From contig NZ_NHPJ01000092.1 in assembly GCF_002252985.1 (NCBI RefSeq), positions 59,405-123,404 of the forward strand: a DNA stretch of 64,000 nt, given 5' to 3'. Source of the stretch: Halorubrum halodurans (lineage in GTDB: Archaea; Halobacteriota; Halobacteria; Halobacteriales; Haloferacaceae). This document shows positions 1 to 7,951 of this stretch, piece by piece. The first letter of the stretch is position 1, and each line of letters opens with the position of its first letter. A program made the position numbers and the translations under genes. The notes under the pieces were generated by a model. It ran no database searches. It worked only from the letters and a program-made list of their open reading frames with translations, and was not told the origin of the DNA.

Positions 1-180
1 TAATCAGCGTTCGAACGCTGAATCGGTGTTTTTCGGCTTACGGCAGCGATACGGTGAGACGCTGTGGGCGAGAACGTGGTTCGGTCAATTCCGCGAACTT
101 GTCATGAAATCGGCGATGCGAAACATTGAACGCGCGATCGAGGGGGAAGACCGTTGAACGCTGGCGTCTAAACAAGGCCC
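1..180 (+). mobile_element. Right end of an IS5-family element, cut by the window edge
   Basis: The segment carries the last 50 codons of a DDE transposase and ends in a terminal sequence, gtctaaacaaggccc at 166-180. The same terminal sequence occurs in inverted orientation at 5868-5882, and the preceding bases match the reverse complement of 5883-6050 with only scattered differences, so both are copies of one element. The left part of this copy lies outside the window. No target duplication can be tested. The two copies point their transposase 3' ends toward each other across the glycosyltransferase cassette. Confidence 0.85.
2..157 (+). CDS. IS5-family transposase, C-terminal part (5' end outside window)
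   Basis: An open frame from the window edge to TGA at 155-157 encodes the conserved C-terminal region of an IS5-type transposase: RSNAESVFFGLRQRYGETLW, then a W-F-Q-F-R-E-L stretch and a short helical tail. It would supply the glutamate end of the DDE catalytic triad. Compared with the second copy (5891-7690, minus strand) it still has Trp where that copy has an amber stop, so this portion is undamaged. Whether the whole gene is intact cannot be known from this window. Confidence 0.8.
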   Translation, partial: NQRSNAESVFFGLRQRYGETLWARTWFGQFRELVMKSAMRNIERAIEGEDR

Positions 181-182
181 AG

Positions 183-266
183 GATCTGTGTTCGTGGAAG
201 GTGACCAATCAGTACGGGAAGACCGACGATATTATTCGGGTCGCCGACAGACTCCAGACAACTTAA
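183..266 (+). pseudogene. Possible 3' remnant of a gene broken by the IS insertion
   Basis: Immediately after the IS terminus a 27-codon open frame ends at TAA (264-266), reading DLCSWKVTNQYGKTDDIIRV and a few more residues. It has no start codon of its own and begins at the IS boundary, as expected for the tail of an interrupted gene. The NxYGKTDDII pattern faintly recalls the C-terminus of UDP-GlcNAc 2-epimerases, which would suit a glycan locus, but the match is too short to rely on. It may be chance. Confidence 0.25.
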
Positions 267-396
267 TCCTATGTCATCGTCAGAATCCGAATCAGCCTCC
301 AGATGGACGGAAATTGACGCCCTCGGCGATGTAGGAGAATGACCTCCTCCGATCTATGGACAACTGCTGATAAGATAGACGATATATAATCCAATC

Positions 397-1857
397 ATGT
401 CGACCCTTCTTCGATCGGTTTTTTCAATCTTTTCAGGAAGATTGGCCAATATTCTGATAAGTCTGGGATTCACTCCGATACTGGTTCGGATCGTTTCTCA
501 AGAACAGTACGGATTATACGTCAGCGTACTCGCCGGGTTCTCGATCTTCGCTCTTCTCGCCAAAGGAGGACTGTTCGATGCGAGTCGAAAGATCATCGCC
601 GAGAACATCAAAGATCAAACAAAAACGTCAGAGATCGTCTCAATATCTATGCTAATAAGTGTCGGATATGGGATCACTGCGGTGTCGATCGCTGCGATCG
701 GGCTACGAGCCGAAGTAGTTCCGTCTCGTTACGTCCCATTCGTGTGGATTCTGCTGTTAGCGGTGGTTTTTGAAAATATCTTTAGTATCGTGAGAGGCAC
801 CTTCTATGGACAACAGCGGGAACACGTGGCTGAAATTCTCAACGTCGGAAGACGGATTTTCTACGTGGTTATTGGGTTGAATCTGGCGTATATTGGGTAT
901 GACCTGATCGGGCTATTCGCTGCTTATAGCGTATCCTTCATCGTTGTTGGAGTGGTTGGGATCTTATATATTCTCAGACATTTCGAGTTCTCAGTCCCTT
1001 CCATCGAGAGCATCAAGAGACACGGACGAGAAGTAGCAACGTTCGGAGGGTTTCAGTTGATCGGAGGACTGAGTGCGGCCTTCTTGTATAAGGCGGATAT
1101 TCTCCTCGTTGAGTACTTTCGAACGTCCACGGCGACTGCGCTATACAACAGCGCGATCGTACCCGCTGAGATGATCTGGTTCATCCCGTCCGTCATCCAG
1201 CTTGCGTTCTTACAGCAGACTGCGAACCTCTGGGCGGAGGATGACATCGAAGGAATAAACGACCAGATCCGAACCGGGATCAAATACAGTATACTGGCCC
1301 TAACGCTGTTCGGTGTCGGTCTGTTCGCTCTCGCTGAACCGTTTCTCCAAGTCTACTTCGGCGAGAACTACGTTGCTGCCACTTCGACGTTGCGATTGCT
1401 CATCTTAGGAACGTTCTTTTTTGGAATCACTCGAGTGGTTGTTCCTGTCTTCCAGGCAACCGGGTGGGTGAGACATACGGAACTGATGACTGTCGGAGCT
1501 CTCCTACTCAACGTTCTGTTGAACGTCGCTTTGGTCCCTCGTTATGGGATCATCGGTGCGGGGATCGGAACGTCGATATCGTACGTCATGCTGTTCGTCG
1601 GAAACGTCTGTATCTGGCTTTCTTCCCCATTCGAAGTGGTTTCACTCCGATGGATCACTCCACTCGTGCTTGCCCAGGGAGTATTCGCCATCGTGTTCTT
1701 CGCGACTGTGTTCAGCGTTGAGGTCTCACCATTGATCTCTCTGCTTGTGTTTCCGCCTTTGGGATTTGTGCTATTCATCGGGATCAACGTCGTCTTCGGA
1801 CACATCCCGATACAGGAATTCCGATCTCATGTCAGTACAGTCGTGAAGCGATTCTGA
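397..1857 (+). CDS. Polysaccharide/lipid-linked oligosaccharide flippase (MOP superfamily, Wzx/AglR-like)
   Basis: This 486-residue protein is almost entirely hydrophobic, with about 12-14 predicted membrane segments and the N-terminal layout of the MOP exporter superfamily: a short cytoplasmic start, then LLRSVFSIFSGRLANILISL. The length is normal for Wzx-type flippases. By family knowledge such proteins move lipid-linked glycans across the membrane; AglR, implicated in flipping dolichol-linked sugars in Haloferax, belongs to this group. It opens the low-G+C cassette of glycosyltransferases upstream of aglB, which supports that role. The ATG at 397 follows an AT-rich tract (gatatataat just upstream). 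Codons are much more AT-rich than in genes beyond 8 kb, pointing to horizontal acquisition. Substrate and direction are inferred. Confidence 0.85.
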   Translation: MSTLLRSVFSIFSGRLANILISLGFTPILVRIVSQEQYGLYVSVLAGFSIFALLAKGGLFDASRKIIAENIKDQTKTSEIVSISMLISVGYGITAVSIAAIGLRAEVVPSRYVPFVWILLLAVVFENIFSIVRGTFYGQQREHVAEILNVGRRIFYVVIGLNLAYIGYDLIGLFAAYSVSFIVVGVVGILYILRHFEFSVPSIESIKRHGREVATFGGFQLIGGLSAAFLYKADILLVEYFRTSTATALYNSAIVPAEMIWFIPSVIQLAFLQQTANLWAEDDIEGINDQIRTGIKYSILALTLFGVGLFALAEPFLQVYFGENYVAATSTLRLLILGTFFFGITRVVVPVFQATGWVRHTELMTVGALLLNVLLNVALVPRYGIIGAGIGTSISYVMLFVGNVCIWLSSPFEVVSLRWITPLVLAQGVFAIVFFATVFSVEVSPLISLLVFPPLGFVLFIGINVVFGHIPIQEFRSHVSTVVKRF

Positions 1858-1950
1858 GACGGAAAGTCGAGATTGAGGTATCACTCCGATCGCCATTCAC
1901 AATCTATAACAACAGCTGCTTACGGATTAGTACATAGGCGAATTTGGGAT

Positions 1951-3156
1951 ATGGAACAGTTAGGAATCTTGTACTACGTTGACTCATTTCCAAAATTATC
2001 AGAGAGTTTCGTTCTAAACGAAATAAGTGAACTCACACGCAGAGGACATGAGGTCGCTGTGTTCGCTCTGAAGGATCCGGGAGAGCGCACTACCCATGAG
2101 GAGTACGAAGATCTCGACGTTCCAGTCTACTATGGGAACGTCTCGTACACCGATTTCTCGGATCTATTTTCACGGAAAACCCTCAGGATGGCGACAGAGC
2201 ACGTAACCGGCGGTCTCTTCACTCGACTTTCCTCTAAACAGGTCGGACATAACTTGTTATTAGGACGCCGATGTTCGGAGTTCATCGAGTTACTCGAGTT
2301 TAATATCGACATCATTCACGGCCATTTCGCGAATCCCAGCAGGATTGGTGAAATGCTTGCTGCGAGACATCACGACATCCCATGTACGGTTACGGCTCAT
2401 GCCGTTGAAATATTCAAGAAACCAAACGTCAGCCGAATACGCTACATCTGTGACGGGATGGATCACGTGATCGTTCCATCGGAATACAATCGTCGATACC
2501 TGCGCGAGGAGATTGGAGTACAGAACGGTATCACGGTCGTTCCCGCGACATCACGGGTCGAAAAGTTCGAACCATCCGAACCCACAATCGAGAATAGACT
2601 CCTGACTGTCGCTCGATTAGTAGAAAAGAAAGGATATCCGTTCGCGATCGAGGCGGTAAACCATCTGGTCGAACAGGGATACGATATCGAATATCATATC
2701 ATTGGAAGTGGAGACCAAGAGGAGCAACTACAACAGAAGGTGAAGAAACACGGTGTCGAAGATCACGTTGAATTTCTCGGGCATGTTTCGGACGAAACGT
2801 TGCGACGGGAATTAAGTGAAGCCTGCGTCTTTTTGCTCCCCTGTATCGTTGCCGAAGACGGTGATCGGGACGCGATGCCCGTCGCACTGAAAGAGGCGAT
2901 GGCGTCTGAAACAGCATGTGTCTCAACGACAGTATCCGCCATACCAGAACTCATCACAAGTGGACATGATGGTCTACTCGTATCCCCAAGGAGATCCGGA
3001 GAATTAGCAACGGCTGTCCAAGATCTTCTTGAAGACGCTGAAACGAGACGGAAAATAGCACAAAACGGACGAGATACGGTTCATACGAAGTTCGATATAA
3101 GCGACTCGGTGGATACGCTGTTAGAAGTGCTTGAGTCGTGTGTATGTTCTTCATAG
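1951..3156 (+). CDS. GT4-family glycosyltransferase
   Basis: This is a 401-residue GT-B glycosyltransferase (group 1/GT4). The N-terminal Rossmann domain starts GILYYVDSFPKLSESFVLNE, a signature of colanic-acid-type GT4 enzymes. The C-terminal donor-binding domain has VARLVEKKGYPFAIEA (about residues 204-219), HIIGSGDQEEQL and a variant of the E-x7-E element (DAMPVALKE). The ATG at 1951 was preferred to one at 1873 because the 26 extra residues look unrelated to the family and the conserved start follows directly. It lies 93 bp after the flippase, on the same strand. A MITE-like element begins 2 bp after its stop. It is AT-rich like the rest of the cassette. Sugar and acceptor are unknown. 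Confidence 0.85.
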   Translation: MEQLGILYYVDSFPKLSESFVLNEISELTRRGHEVAVFALKDPGERTTHEEYEDLDVPVYYGNVSYTDFSDLFSRKTLRMATEHVTGGLFTRLSSKQVGHNLLLGRRCSEFIELLEFNIDIIHGHFANPSRIGEMLAARHHDIPCTVTAHAVEIFKKPNVSRIRYICDGMDHVIVPSEYNRRYLREEIGVQNGITVVPATSRVEKFEPSEPTIENRLLTVARLVEKKGYPFAIEAVNHLVEQGYDIEYHIIGSGDQEEQLQQKVKKHGVEDHVEFLGHVSDETLRRELSEACVFLLPCIVAEDGDRDAMPVALKEAMASETACVSTTVSAIPELITSGHDGLLVSPRRSGELATAVQDLLEDAETRRKIAQNGRDTVHTKFDISDSVDTLLEVLESCVCSS

Positions 3157-3158
3157 AC

Positions 3159-3369
3159 TGCTCTGTTGAATCCACTGAAAGTGTAGGGATCAGCTCTAGT
3201 TTGATTAAACGAATAGCTGTTCTGATTGATTTCTCGAACCGTGTTTTTCGGAACCGTCCTACTAACCGTCTACTGGCCGGCAGACCCGAGCGAAAGAACG
3301 ATAGATTTGAAAAGAGACTTGGTTCGATCTAACGACGATCTCTTTGTCGTCATCGGATTCAACAGAGCG
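3159..3369. mobile_element. MITE-like nonautonomous relative of the IS at 6731-7665
   Basis: The segment starts with tgctctgttgaatcc (3159-3173) and ends with the inverted counterpart ggattcaacagagcg (3355-3369), the same 15-bp terminal repeats, with one mismatch, as the complete IS at 6731-7665. At its right end the match to the IS continues inward (gaatccgatgacg on the minus strand). It is 211 bp long and has no transposase, so any movement would need the enzyme of a full-length relative. The flanking octamers (tcatagac and atacggtc) do not form a target duplication, so it may be old, or have lost an end by rearrangement. Confidence 0.75.
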
Positions 3370-3692
3370 ATACGGTCCTATAATATAACATGAATGAACA
3401 CTCTTACGTAGCATATTGTTGATGGTACGCCATTCTGTGATTTGGATCTGTGTAGCAGAAACTCTAGTCAAGCCAAGAAGGCATTTAGATCGGTGTTTGT
3501 ATACAGCCGTCAGAAAACTATAACTATATCAACAATCTCTTACAGGAGAGTTCTTGTGGAATAGATTCACCAATGGGGAGAAATACATGTGGAGATGAGA
3601 CAAGAACGTACTAAAAGAATAACACTAGATATCCAAGCATCTCAGATAATGTATTAGGACACCGAGATCGAATCACATATACGATATAATTC
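3370..3692. other. AT-rich noncoding stretch between MITE and GT2 gene
   Basis: No convincing gene is visible in these 323 bases. The stretch is AT-rich with many stops in all frames. An AT-rich tract (atatacgatataa) lies just before the following GT2 gene and may contain its TATA element. Confidence 0.5.
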
Positions 3693-4628
3693 ATGAATGG
3701 ACGAACCTATGAAAATCCGATTGTAAGTATTGTTATTCCAGTTTACGAGCAACCTGACCTTCTAGTTGATGCTCTCAACAGCATCTCCAGGCAGACCTTT
3801 GATAATTACGAAGTGTTAGTTGTAGATGATTCGTCAAAGGAGAAATTCAAACCGATCATCGACAAGTATGATGACCGAGTTCGCCTTCTCACCCACGATG
3901 AGAATAAAGGTGCTGCTGAAGCTCGAAACACAGGTATCAATGTTGCTCGTGGTGAGTTTATCGCGTTCCTCGACGCTGACGATACGTGGGATCCAACGAA
4001 GTTAAAGAAACAGCTCAGGGAGTTTGAGAAGTCCGACAACTATCTCGGCTTAGTATACACTGGATTTGTACAGTACGAACTTGATGGAACCGAGTGGAAA
4101 CGATACCCGGAGGCAAGTGGTGACATCTACATTGAAGAATTGGAACGCGATCGCATCCATCCAACGTCGACAGTGATGGTTCGTCAAGAATGTCTCGATC
4201 ATGTCGGTGGATTCGATTCATCTTTACCGAGCCGCCAAGACTACGACCTCTGGATCCGCATCACGGAACACTATGAAGTCGGCCAGGTCGACGAAATTCT
4301 TGTCGATAAACGCGAGCAACCGGACAGCATTTCGAAGGACTTCGAGAGTAGAATCAAAGGAGATCTCGCAGTGTTCGAAAAAGTCCAGAAACGGGCTGGT
4401 GATCTGGATCTCTGGACGCGCAATCGAATCCTTTCGTACCACCATCACGTCATCGGGCGCGACTACGAATCAAACGACGATCGATTGCTAGCTCTGAAAC
4501 ATCTCGGACTCGCAATTCTGCGGTATCCTGCGAGGCCATTTTCCTGGGTGATGTTTGTCATCGCATTACTGGGGATCAATAGAGATGGATGGTTGCTCAC
4601 TTTCGTGAAAAGATACATTCGAGAATGA
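3693..4628 (+). CDS. GT2-family glycosyltransferase
   Basis: This 311-residue GT-A enzyme has the classic family 2 opening (PIVSIVIPVYEQPDLLVDAL), an LVVDDSS segment for nucleotide binding and the metal-binding DADD at residues 94-97. A later acceptor-side motif (LPSRQDYDLWIRI) is also typical. The C-terminal 40 residues are hydrophobic (FSWVMFVIALLGI) and could be a membrane anchor. By family knowledge it transfers a sugar from a nucleotide donor; here the acceptor is probably a dolichol-linked intermediate or surface glycan, by context. It stands alone on the plus strand, facing the convergent GT4 gene 20 bp downstream. Codon use is AT-rich. The specific linkage cannot be read from sequence. 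Confidence 0.85.
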   Translation: MNGRTYENPIVSIVIPVYEQPDLLVDALNSISRQTFDNYEVLVVDDSSKEKFKPIIDKYDDRVRLLTHDENKGAAEARNTGINVARGEFIAFLDADDTWDPTKLKKQLREFEKSDNYLGLVYTGFVQYELDGTEWKRYPEASGDIYIEELERDRIHPTSTVMVRQECLDHVGGFDSSLPSRQDYDLWIRITEHYEVGQVDEILVDKREQPDSISKDFESRIKGDLAVFEKVQKRAGDLDLWTRNRILSYHHHVIGRDYESNDDRLLALKHLGLAILRYPARPFSWVMFVIALLGINRDGWLLTFVKRYIRE

Positions 4629-4647
4629 GCTAATCGCCGCGTTATTT

Positions 4648-5817
4648 TCATGAATTCGTCTCATATTCGGAAAACCATTCAGGAGTAATATCGGCTTCAT
4701 CCATCACACGCGAAACTACATTTCTCATTTTACTGTGAAATGTATCTACTGAAAACCGATCGGCGAAGGTCTCAATCATTTCAGCGTCCCAGTCAATTCC
4801 TTCCATTTCGAACTGTTGAGTGGCCTTACGAATCGTCGCACCAGTTCCATCACGTTTGAAGGTGTATCCGTTTTTCCCGTTGATGACTTGGTACTGCGTC
4901 ATTCCCTCTTCGACACCGAGCAACGGAGTTCCCGCGGCGAGTGCTTCGACGGGAGAGATTCCAAAGTCTTCGTCTTGACCGTTGAACACGAACGCCTTCG
5001 CTCCGGCAAGTAGTTCTCGCTTATCAGCCTCACTGACGTACCCAACGAACTCGACGTTATCGTCCGCGATCGATTCCAGTTTATCCCGTTCCGGCCCGTC
5101 TCCAGCGACGATCAATCTAGCATCAAGGTCGTCGAACGCACGGACGATGTCCTCCACGCTTTTGTGCCAGTCCAGTCGAGAGAGCGTGAGGTAGTAGTCT
5201 CTCGTCTCTGCGTCGTCGAGTGAGTACTTGTGCGTGTCCACGGGAGGATAGACGACATCAATTTTCTCTTCGGGGATTCCCCAGTATCGAACCATCCGGC
5301 GTTTCACCTGCTCGGAGTTGGCCACGAACTGATCGGGTTTGTGAGTGTTGTGATCGAAGGTGACTCGAACCGCGTAGTAGAAGAGGAGCTTCAACAATGG
5401 GATTTTACCGCGTCCGACCTGGTCGATCTGGTCGGATTGTCGGCGGTTCGTATGATGAATGTAGGCGATCCAAACTTGCTCGGTCGGTGGAACGTAGAAC
5501 AGTGGCTCGTTCCCGCTGGTCACGAGCACGTCGTGGTCACGGAGGGGCTCAGCAATTTGCCACCCGAGCAAATGGGACAACATTCGTGTGACGCCACCTC
5601 GCTGGAGCGCCCACTCGTTCAGACAACCGTTGATCAACTGCTCGGCGTCGATATCGTCAGGTTCGATTGCTTCGTCTCGCCACCCAACGTACAGCGGTGC
5701 GTCCTCGAACGCCCGTACGAGCTCCCAGGCAACGCGGTCCCCTCCACCGTTGACGTGTTCTCCCCAATGCGCGATGGCAATATCATCGCTACCCGACGGA
5801 AGAGGATCATCACTCAT
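4648..5817 (-). CDS. GT4-family glycosyltransferase
   Basis: This 389-residue GT-B enzyme has an N-terminal HWGEHVNGGGDRVAWELVRA with a glycine-rich acceptor loop, and a C-terminal donor domain with LSRLDWHKSVEDIVRAFDDL (the conserved R and K), VAGDGPERDKLE and the E-x7-E element EDFGISPVE followed by ALAAGTPLLG. The length fits GT4. It is oriented opposite to the other cassette genes and ends 20 bp from the GT2 stop, so the two are convergent. Its start faces the decayed IS at 5868-7787, leaving only about 50 bp for a promoter. Base composition is intermediate between the AT-rich cassette and the rest of the chromosome. Confidence 0.85.
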   Translation of the reverse strand: MSDDPLPSGSDDIAIAHWGEHVNGGGDRVAWELVRAFEDAPLYVGWRDEAIEPDDIDAEQLINGCLNEWALQRGGVTRMLSHLLGWQIAEPLRDHDVLVTSGNEPLFYVPPTEQVWIAYIHHTNRRQSDQIDQVGRGKIPLLKLLFYYAVRVTFDHNTHKPDQFVANSEQVKRRMVRYWGIPEEKIDVVYPPVDTHKYSLDDAETRDYYLTLSRLDWHKSVEDIVRAFDDLDARLIVAGDGPERDKLESIADDNVEFVGYVSEADKRELLAGAKAFVFNGQDEDFGISPVEALAAGTPLLGVEEGMTQYQVINGKNGYTFKRDGTGATIRKATQQFEMEGIDWDAEMIETFADRFSVDTFHSKMRNVVSRVMDEADITPEWFSEYETNS

Positions 5818-6653
5818 GAGGATTTAGTGGGACGTAAGCCATAATAGGTTTCACGAAAACGCGAACAGGGCCTTGTTTAGACGCCAGCGTTCAATGGTCT
5901 TCCCCCTCGATCGCGCGTTCAATGTTTCGCATCGCCGATTTCATGACAAGTTCGCGAGATTGACCGAACTACGTTCTCGACTATATCGTCTCATCGTATC
6001 GCTGCCGTAAGCCAAAAAGCACCGATTCAGCGTTCGAACGCGGATTATACGCCCAGTCGTGGATGAGTAGGTTTCTCGCCCAGCCTCGGAAACCTGGGCC
6101 GCGTTGCGGAATCAACGGTGTGATACGTTCAGCACGCAACCTTGTCCGAAGTACTTCCCAGTCGTATCCTTTATTTGCCGTCACAGCCGCTAAATCACCG
6201 AGATTCCGTACCAATACCTGCCAGCCGACTGGGTATCGTGCGATTGTTTCACTGATTAGTGTATATCTAGAATCGCACTCGTTTCACAATCGACGAGCAG
6301 CGTAGTCTTCACTGCCTCGAGCGTGTAATCCGTCCGTTTCGCGTAGTGCTGGCTCGCCTGGACACGATCCACGCCGGTTGCGTCGATTACTTAGACCTCT
6401 CCAAGTTCGTACAACTCCGACGCGTCGAGGATCGCTCGCCACCGCTTCATCGGAATCGCTTGCTTCCGCGCACAGATCGTGGAGAAGTGAGGAAGCGTCT
6501 CAACCGTTAGACCGAGCGATTCCGCGACTCCGGGCATCTCTCGCAGAACATCCATCAGCTTCCTGTAGCCGTGTTCAAGATACTCTTTGAAGTCCTGAAC
6601 GGCGAGAACCACCCAGTCGGCATACCCCTCTTTTCCGGGTCGGTATGCTGGAG

Positions 6654-7592
6654 CTAGCTCGCCAACGGCGGCTTTTTTGCAGAGCGAGACAACCACCTCT
6701 GCGAAGTGGGAGGTCTTGGTTTGTACACCCTGCTTTGTTGAATCCGATGACGGCGCGGGGATCGCTGTTTGAGAGCTTGTTCTAGGTTGTAGACTGCGGC
6801 GGTCAGCACGAGTTCGCGGAACTCGCGGTACCAAGCGCGAGGGTGGACAGCGGGGCCGAACCGACGCTTGATGGCCGAAAAGGCGGTCTCGGCCATCCAC
6901 CGCTGGCCGTATAGCTCGCTGTCCAACCGTGCGTTGTGCGCGTGATCGTACGCAGCGAACAGCCGGTGACGCAGCAACGGCCGGACGCCCTCTGAACGGA
7001 GGGCGTCCCGGAGAGATTGGTCGTCATAGCCTTTGTCGCCGGCGAGACTCTCGATTTTCTCGGTGTTGCGAAGGGCAACTCGACGGCCAGTTTGCGTGTC
7101 GTGAGGCCAGTGTGCCGAGCAGTGAATATCGAGAATGGCACACGAATCTGTATCGACGAGCGCCGTCGTTTTGAGCGTGCGTATGTGGCGATCCGAGCGG
7201 TGTTGGTAGTGTCTCGATGCCGTTTCGCGGTCGAAGAATGTGGCATCGATGGTACCGTGCGAGCCCGGAGCGCAGACGTTCGCGGACTCACGAAGGAAGG
7301 CGCGCCACACGGACATGGGCACCCTCTCAAACGACCGGTACAGCGTTGAGGGTGCGGGAAATGCCGTTCGAGCGAGCTGTAACAGCCCACGAACGCGATC
7401 CATCTCACTCGCCCAATCCACGATCTCGCGGTACGTCGCGTCCATGTGAACCCGCAAAAAGTGGAGCGTCACATGCTTCCAGCCGGGAAATCCGTGGCCA
7501 GTCGGATCACTCACCGCCGTTGGACTGGCGGCACAGCGCTTTTGAGCCAGCGACGCGGCTTGCTTAACGAAGCGGAAGAGTAGGTTAGTCAC
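6654..7592 (-). CDS. IS5-family DDE transposase, reads out of its own element
   Basis: This 312-residue transposase has an N-terminal DNA-binding region and the DDE catalytic residues at D116 (GTIDATFF), D186 (LAGDKGYDD) and E235 (RWMAETAFSAIKRRFG), so it looks active. The start ATG lies 73 bp inside the right terminus. No stop codon occurs before the left terminus. The frame passes through the terminal repeat (reading RIQQS) and continues about 25 codons into the disrupted host transposase before stopping at 6654. The natural stop may be supplied by the insertion site, or the original stop may have mutated. By family role it cuts and pastes the element. Confidence 0.9.
   Translation of the reverse strand: MTNLLFRFVKQAASLAQKRCAASPTAVSDPTGHGFPGWKHVTLHFLRVHMDATYREIVDWASEMDRVRGLLQLARTAFPAPSTLYRSFERVPMSVWRAFLRESANVCAPGSHGTIDATFFDRETASRHYQHRSDRHIRTLKTTALVDTDSCAILDIHCSAHWPHDTQTGRRVALRNTEKIESLAGDKGYDDQSLRDALRSEGVRPLLRHRLFAAYDHAHNARLDSELYGQRWMAETAFSAIKRRFGPAVHPRAWYREFRELVLTAAVYNLEQALKQRSPRRHRIQQSRVYKPRPPTSQRWLSRSAKKPPLAS
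6723..6730. repeat. Target site duplication, left copy
   Basis: The octamer gtacaccc directly abuts the left terminal repeat of the IS and is repeated exactly at 7666-7673. Confidence 0.95.
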
Positions 7593-7665
7593 ATTCGGCT
7601 CTTCCGCTTCGCTTCCACCTTCAGAGCGACGCTATCTCGCCGCCTTCTGCGGATTCAACAGAGCA
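6731..7665 (-). mobile_element. Complete IS5-family insertion sequence, 935 bp
   Basis: The ends are tgctttgttgaatcc (6731-6745) and ggattcaacagagca (7651-7665), imperfect 15-bp inverted repeats with one mismatch. They are flanked on both sides by the identical octamer gtacaccc, an 8-bp target duplication, the length I recall for the haloarchaeal ISH1-type group of IS5. One transposase gene occupies the minus strand. The intact ends, duplication and open frame indicate a recent insertion into the older element. Confidence 0.95.
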
Positions 7666-7673
7666 GTACACCC
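7666..7673. repeat. Target site duplication, right copy
   Basis: The octamer gtacaccc directly abuts the right terminal repeat and matches 6723-6730 exactly. It falls within the first ten codons of the interrupted outer transposase. Confidence 0.95.
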
Positions 7674-7951
7674 AATCCGTCGCGTTTCACTTCCTACTAG
7701 ATTTGGTACTTCGCTAGAGTTGCTAGTATGACGATACTAGTGGAACAGCTTTCAGACTGATCGAGTCTAACCGTCTAAACAAGACCCAAGAACAGAATAC
7801 ACAATAAAATAAGTGTCGAACGTCAAAGAACGATCATCAGAAATTCAACTAATGTCGGTTAAATGAATAATAAATATTATATTATGAAGCAAGATCCTTC
7901 GATATCGATCATTGTCGATCAAGTTTGCTATTTAACTATATGTGAGCTCGG

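Larger units (their letters stand above)
5891..7690 (-). pseudogene. IS5-family transposase pseudogene, split by an inserted IS
   Basis: Read on the minus strand, the gene begins at a GTG (7688-7690), runs about eight codons to 7666, is interrupted by the IS and its target duplication, and resumes at 6730. Damage beyond the insertion is visible. There are in-frame stops just before the VIDATG segment and after AILDIH, a frameshift before NLGDLAAVTANKGYDW, and an amber codon near 5980 where the copy at window start has Trp. With the insert removed the span is not a multiple of three. It is therefore dead as an enzyme source, although its DDE-type core (VIDATG, NKGYD) is still recognisable. Confidence 0.9.
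5868..7787 (-). mobile_element. Decayed IS5-family element (copy 2) interrupted by a younger IS
   Basis: The outer boundaries are the near-perfect inverted termini gggccttgtttagac (5868-5882) and gtctaaacaagaccc (7773-7787), 14 of 15 matching. Removing the 935-bp insert and its 8-bp duplication leaves a 977-bp element, a normal size for an IS5-family member. It is the inverted partner of the fragment at 1-180. Clear target duplications around the outer ends are not seen; flanks share only a gaacag-like string at different offsets. Confidence 0.85.

Noticed and set aside
1873..1950. Upstream start for the first GT4 gene
   Set aside because: The 26 added residues lack family similarity and the conserved N-terminus begins just after the ATG at 1951.
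3151..3377. Target duplication around the MITE
   Set aside because: The flanking octamers tcatagac and atacggtc are different.
5860..7795. Target duplication around the decayed outer IS
   Set aside because: Only gaacag is shared, at unequal distance from the two ends, so it is not convincing.
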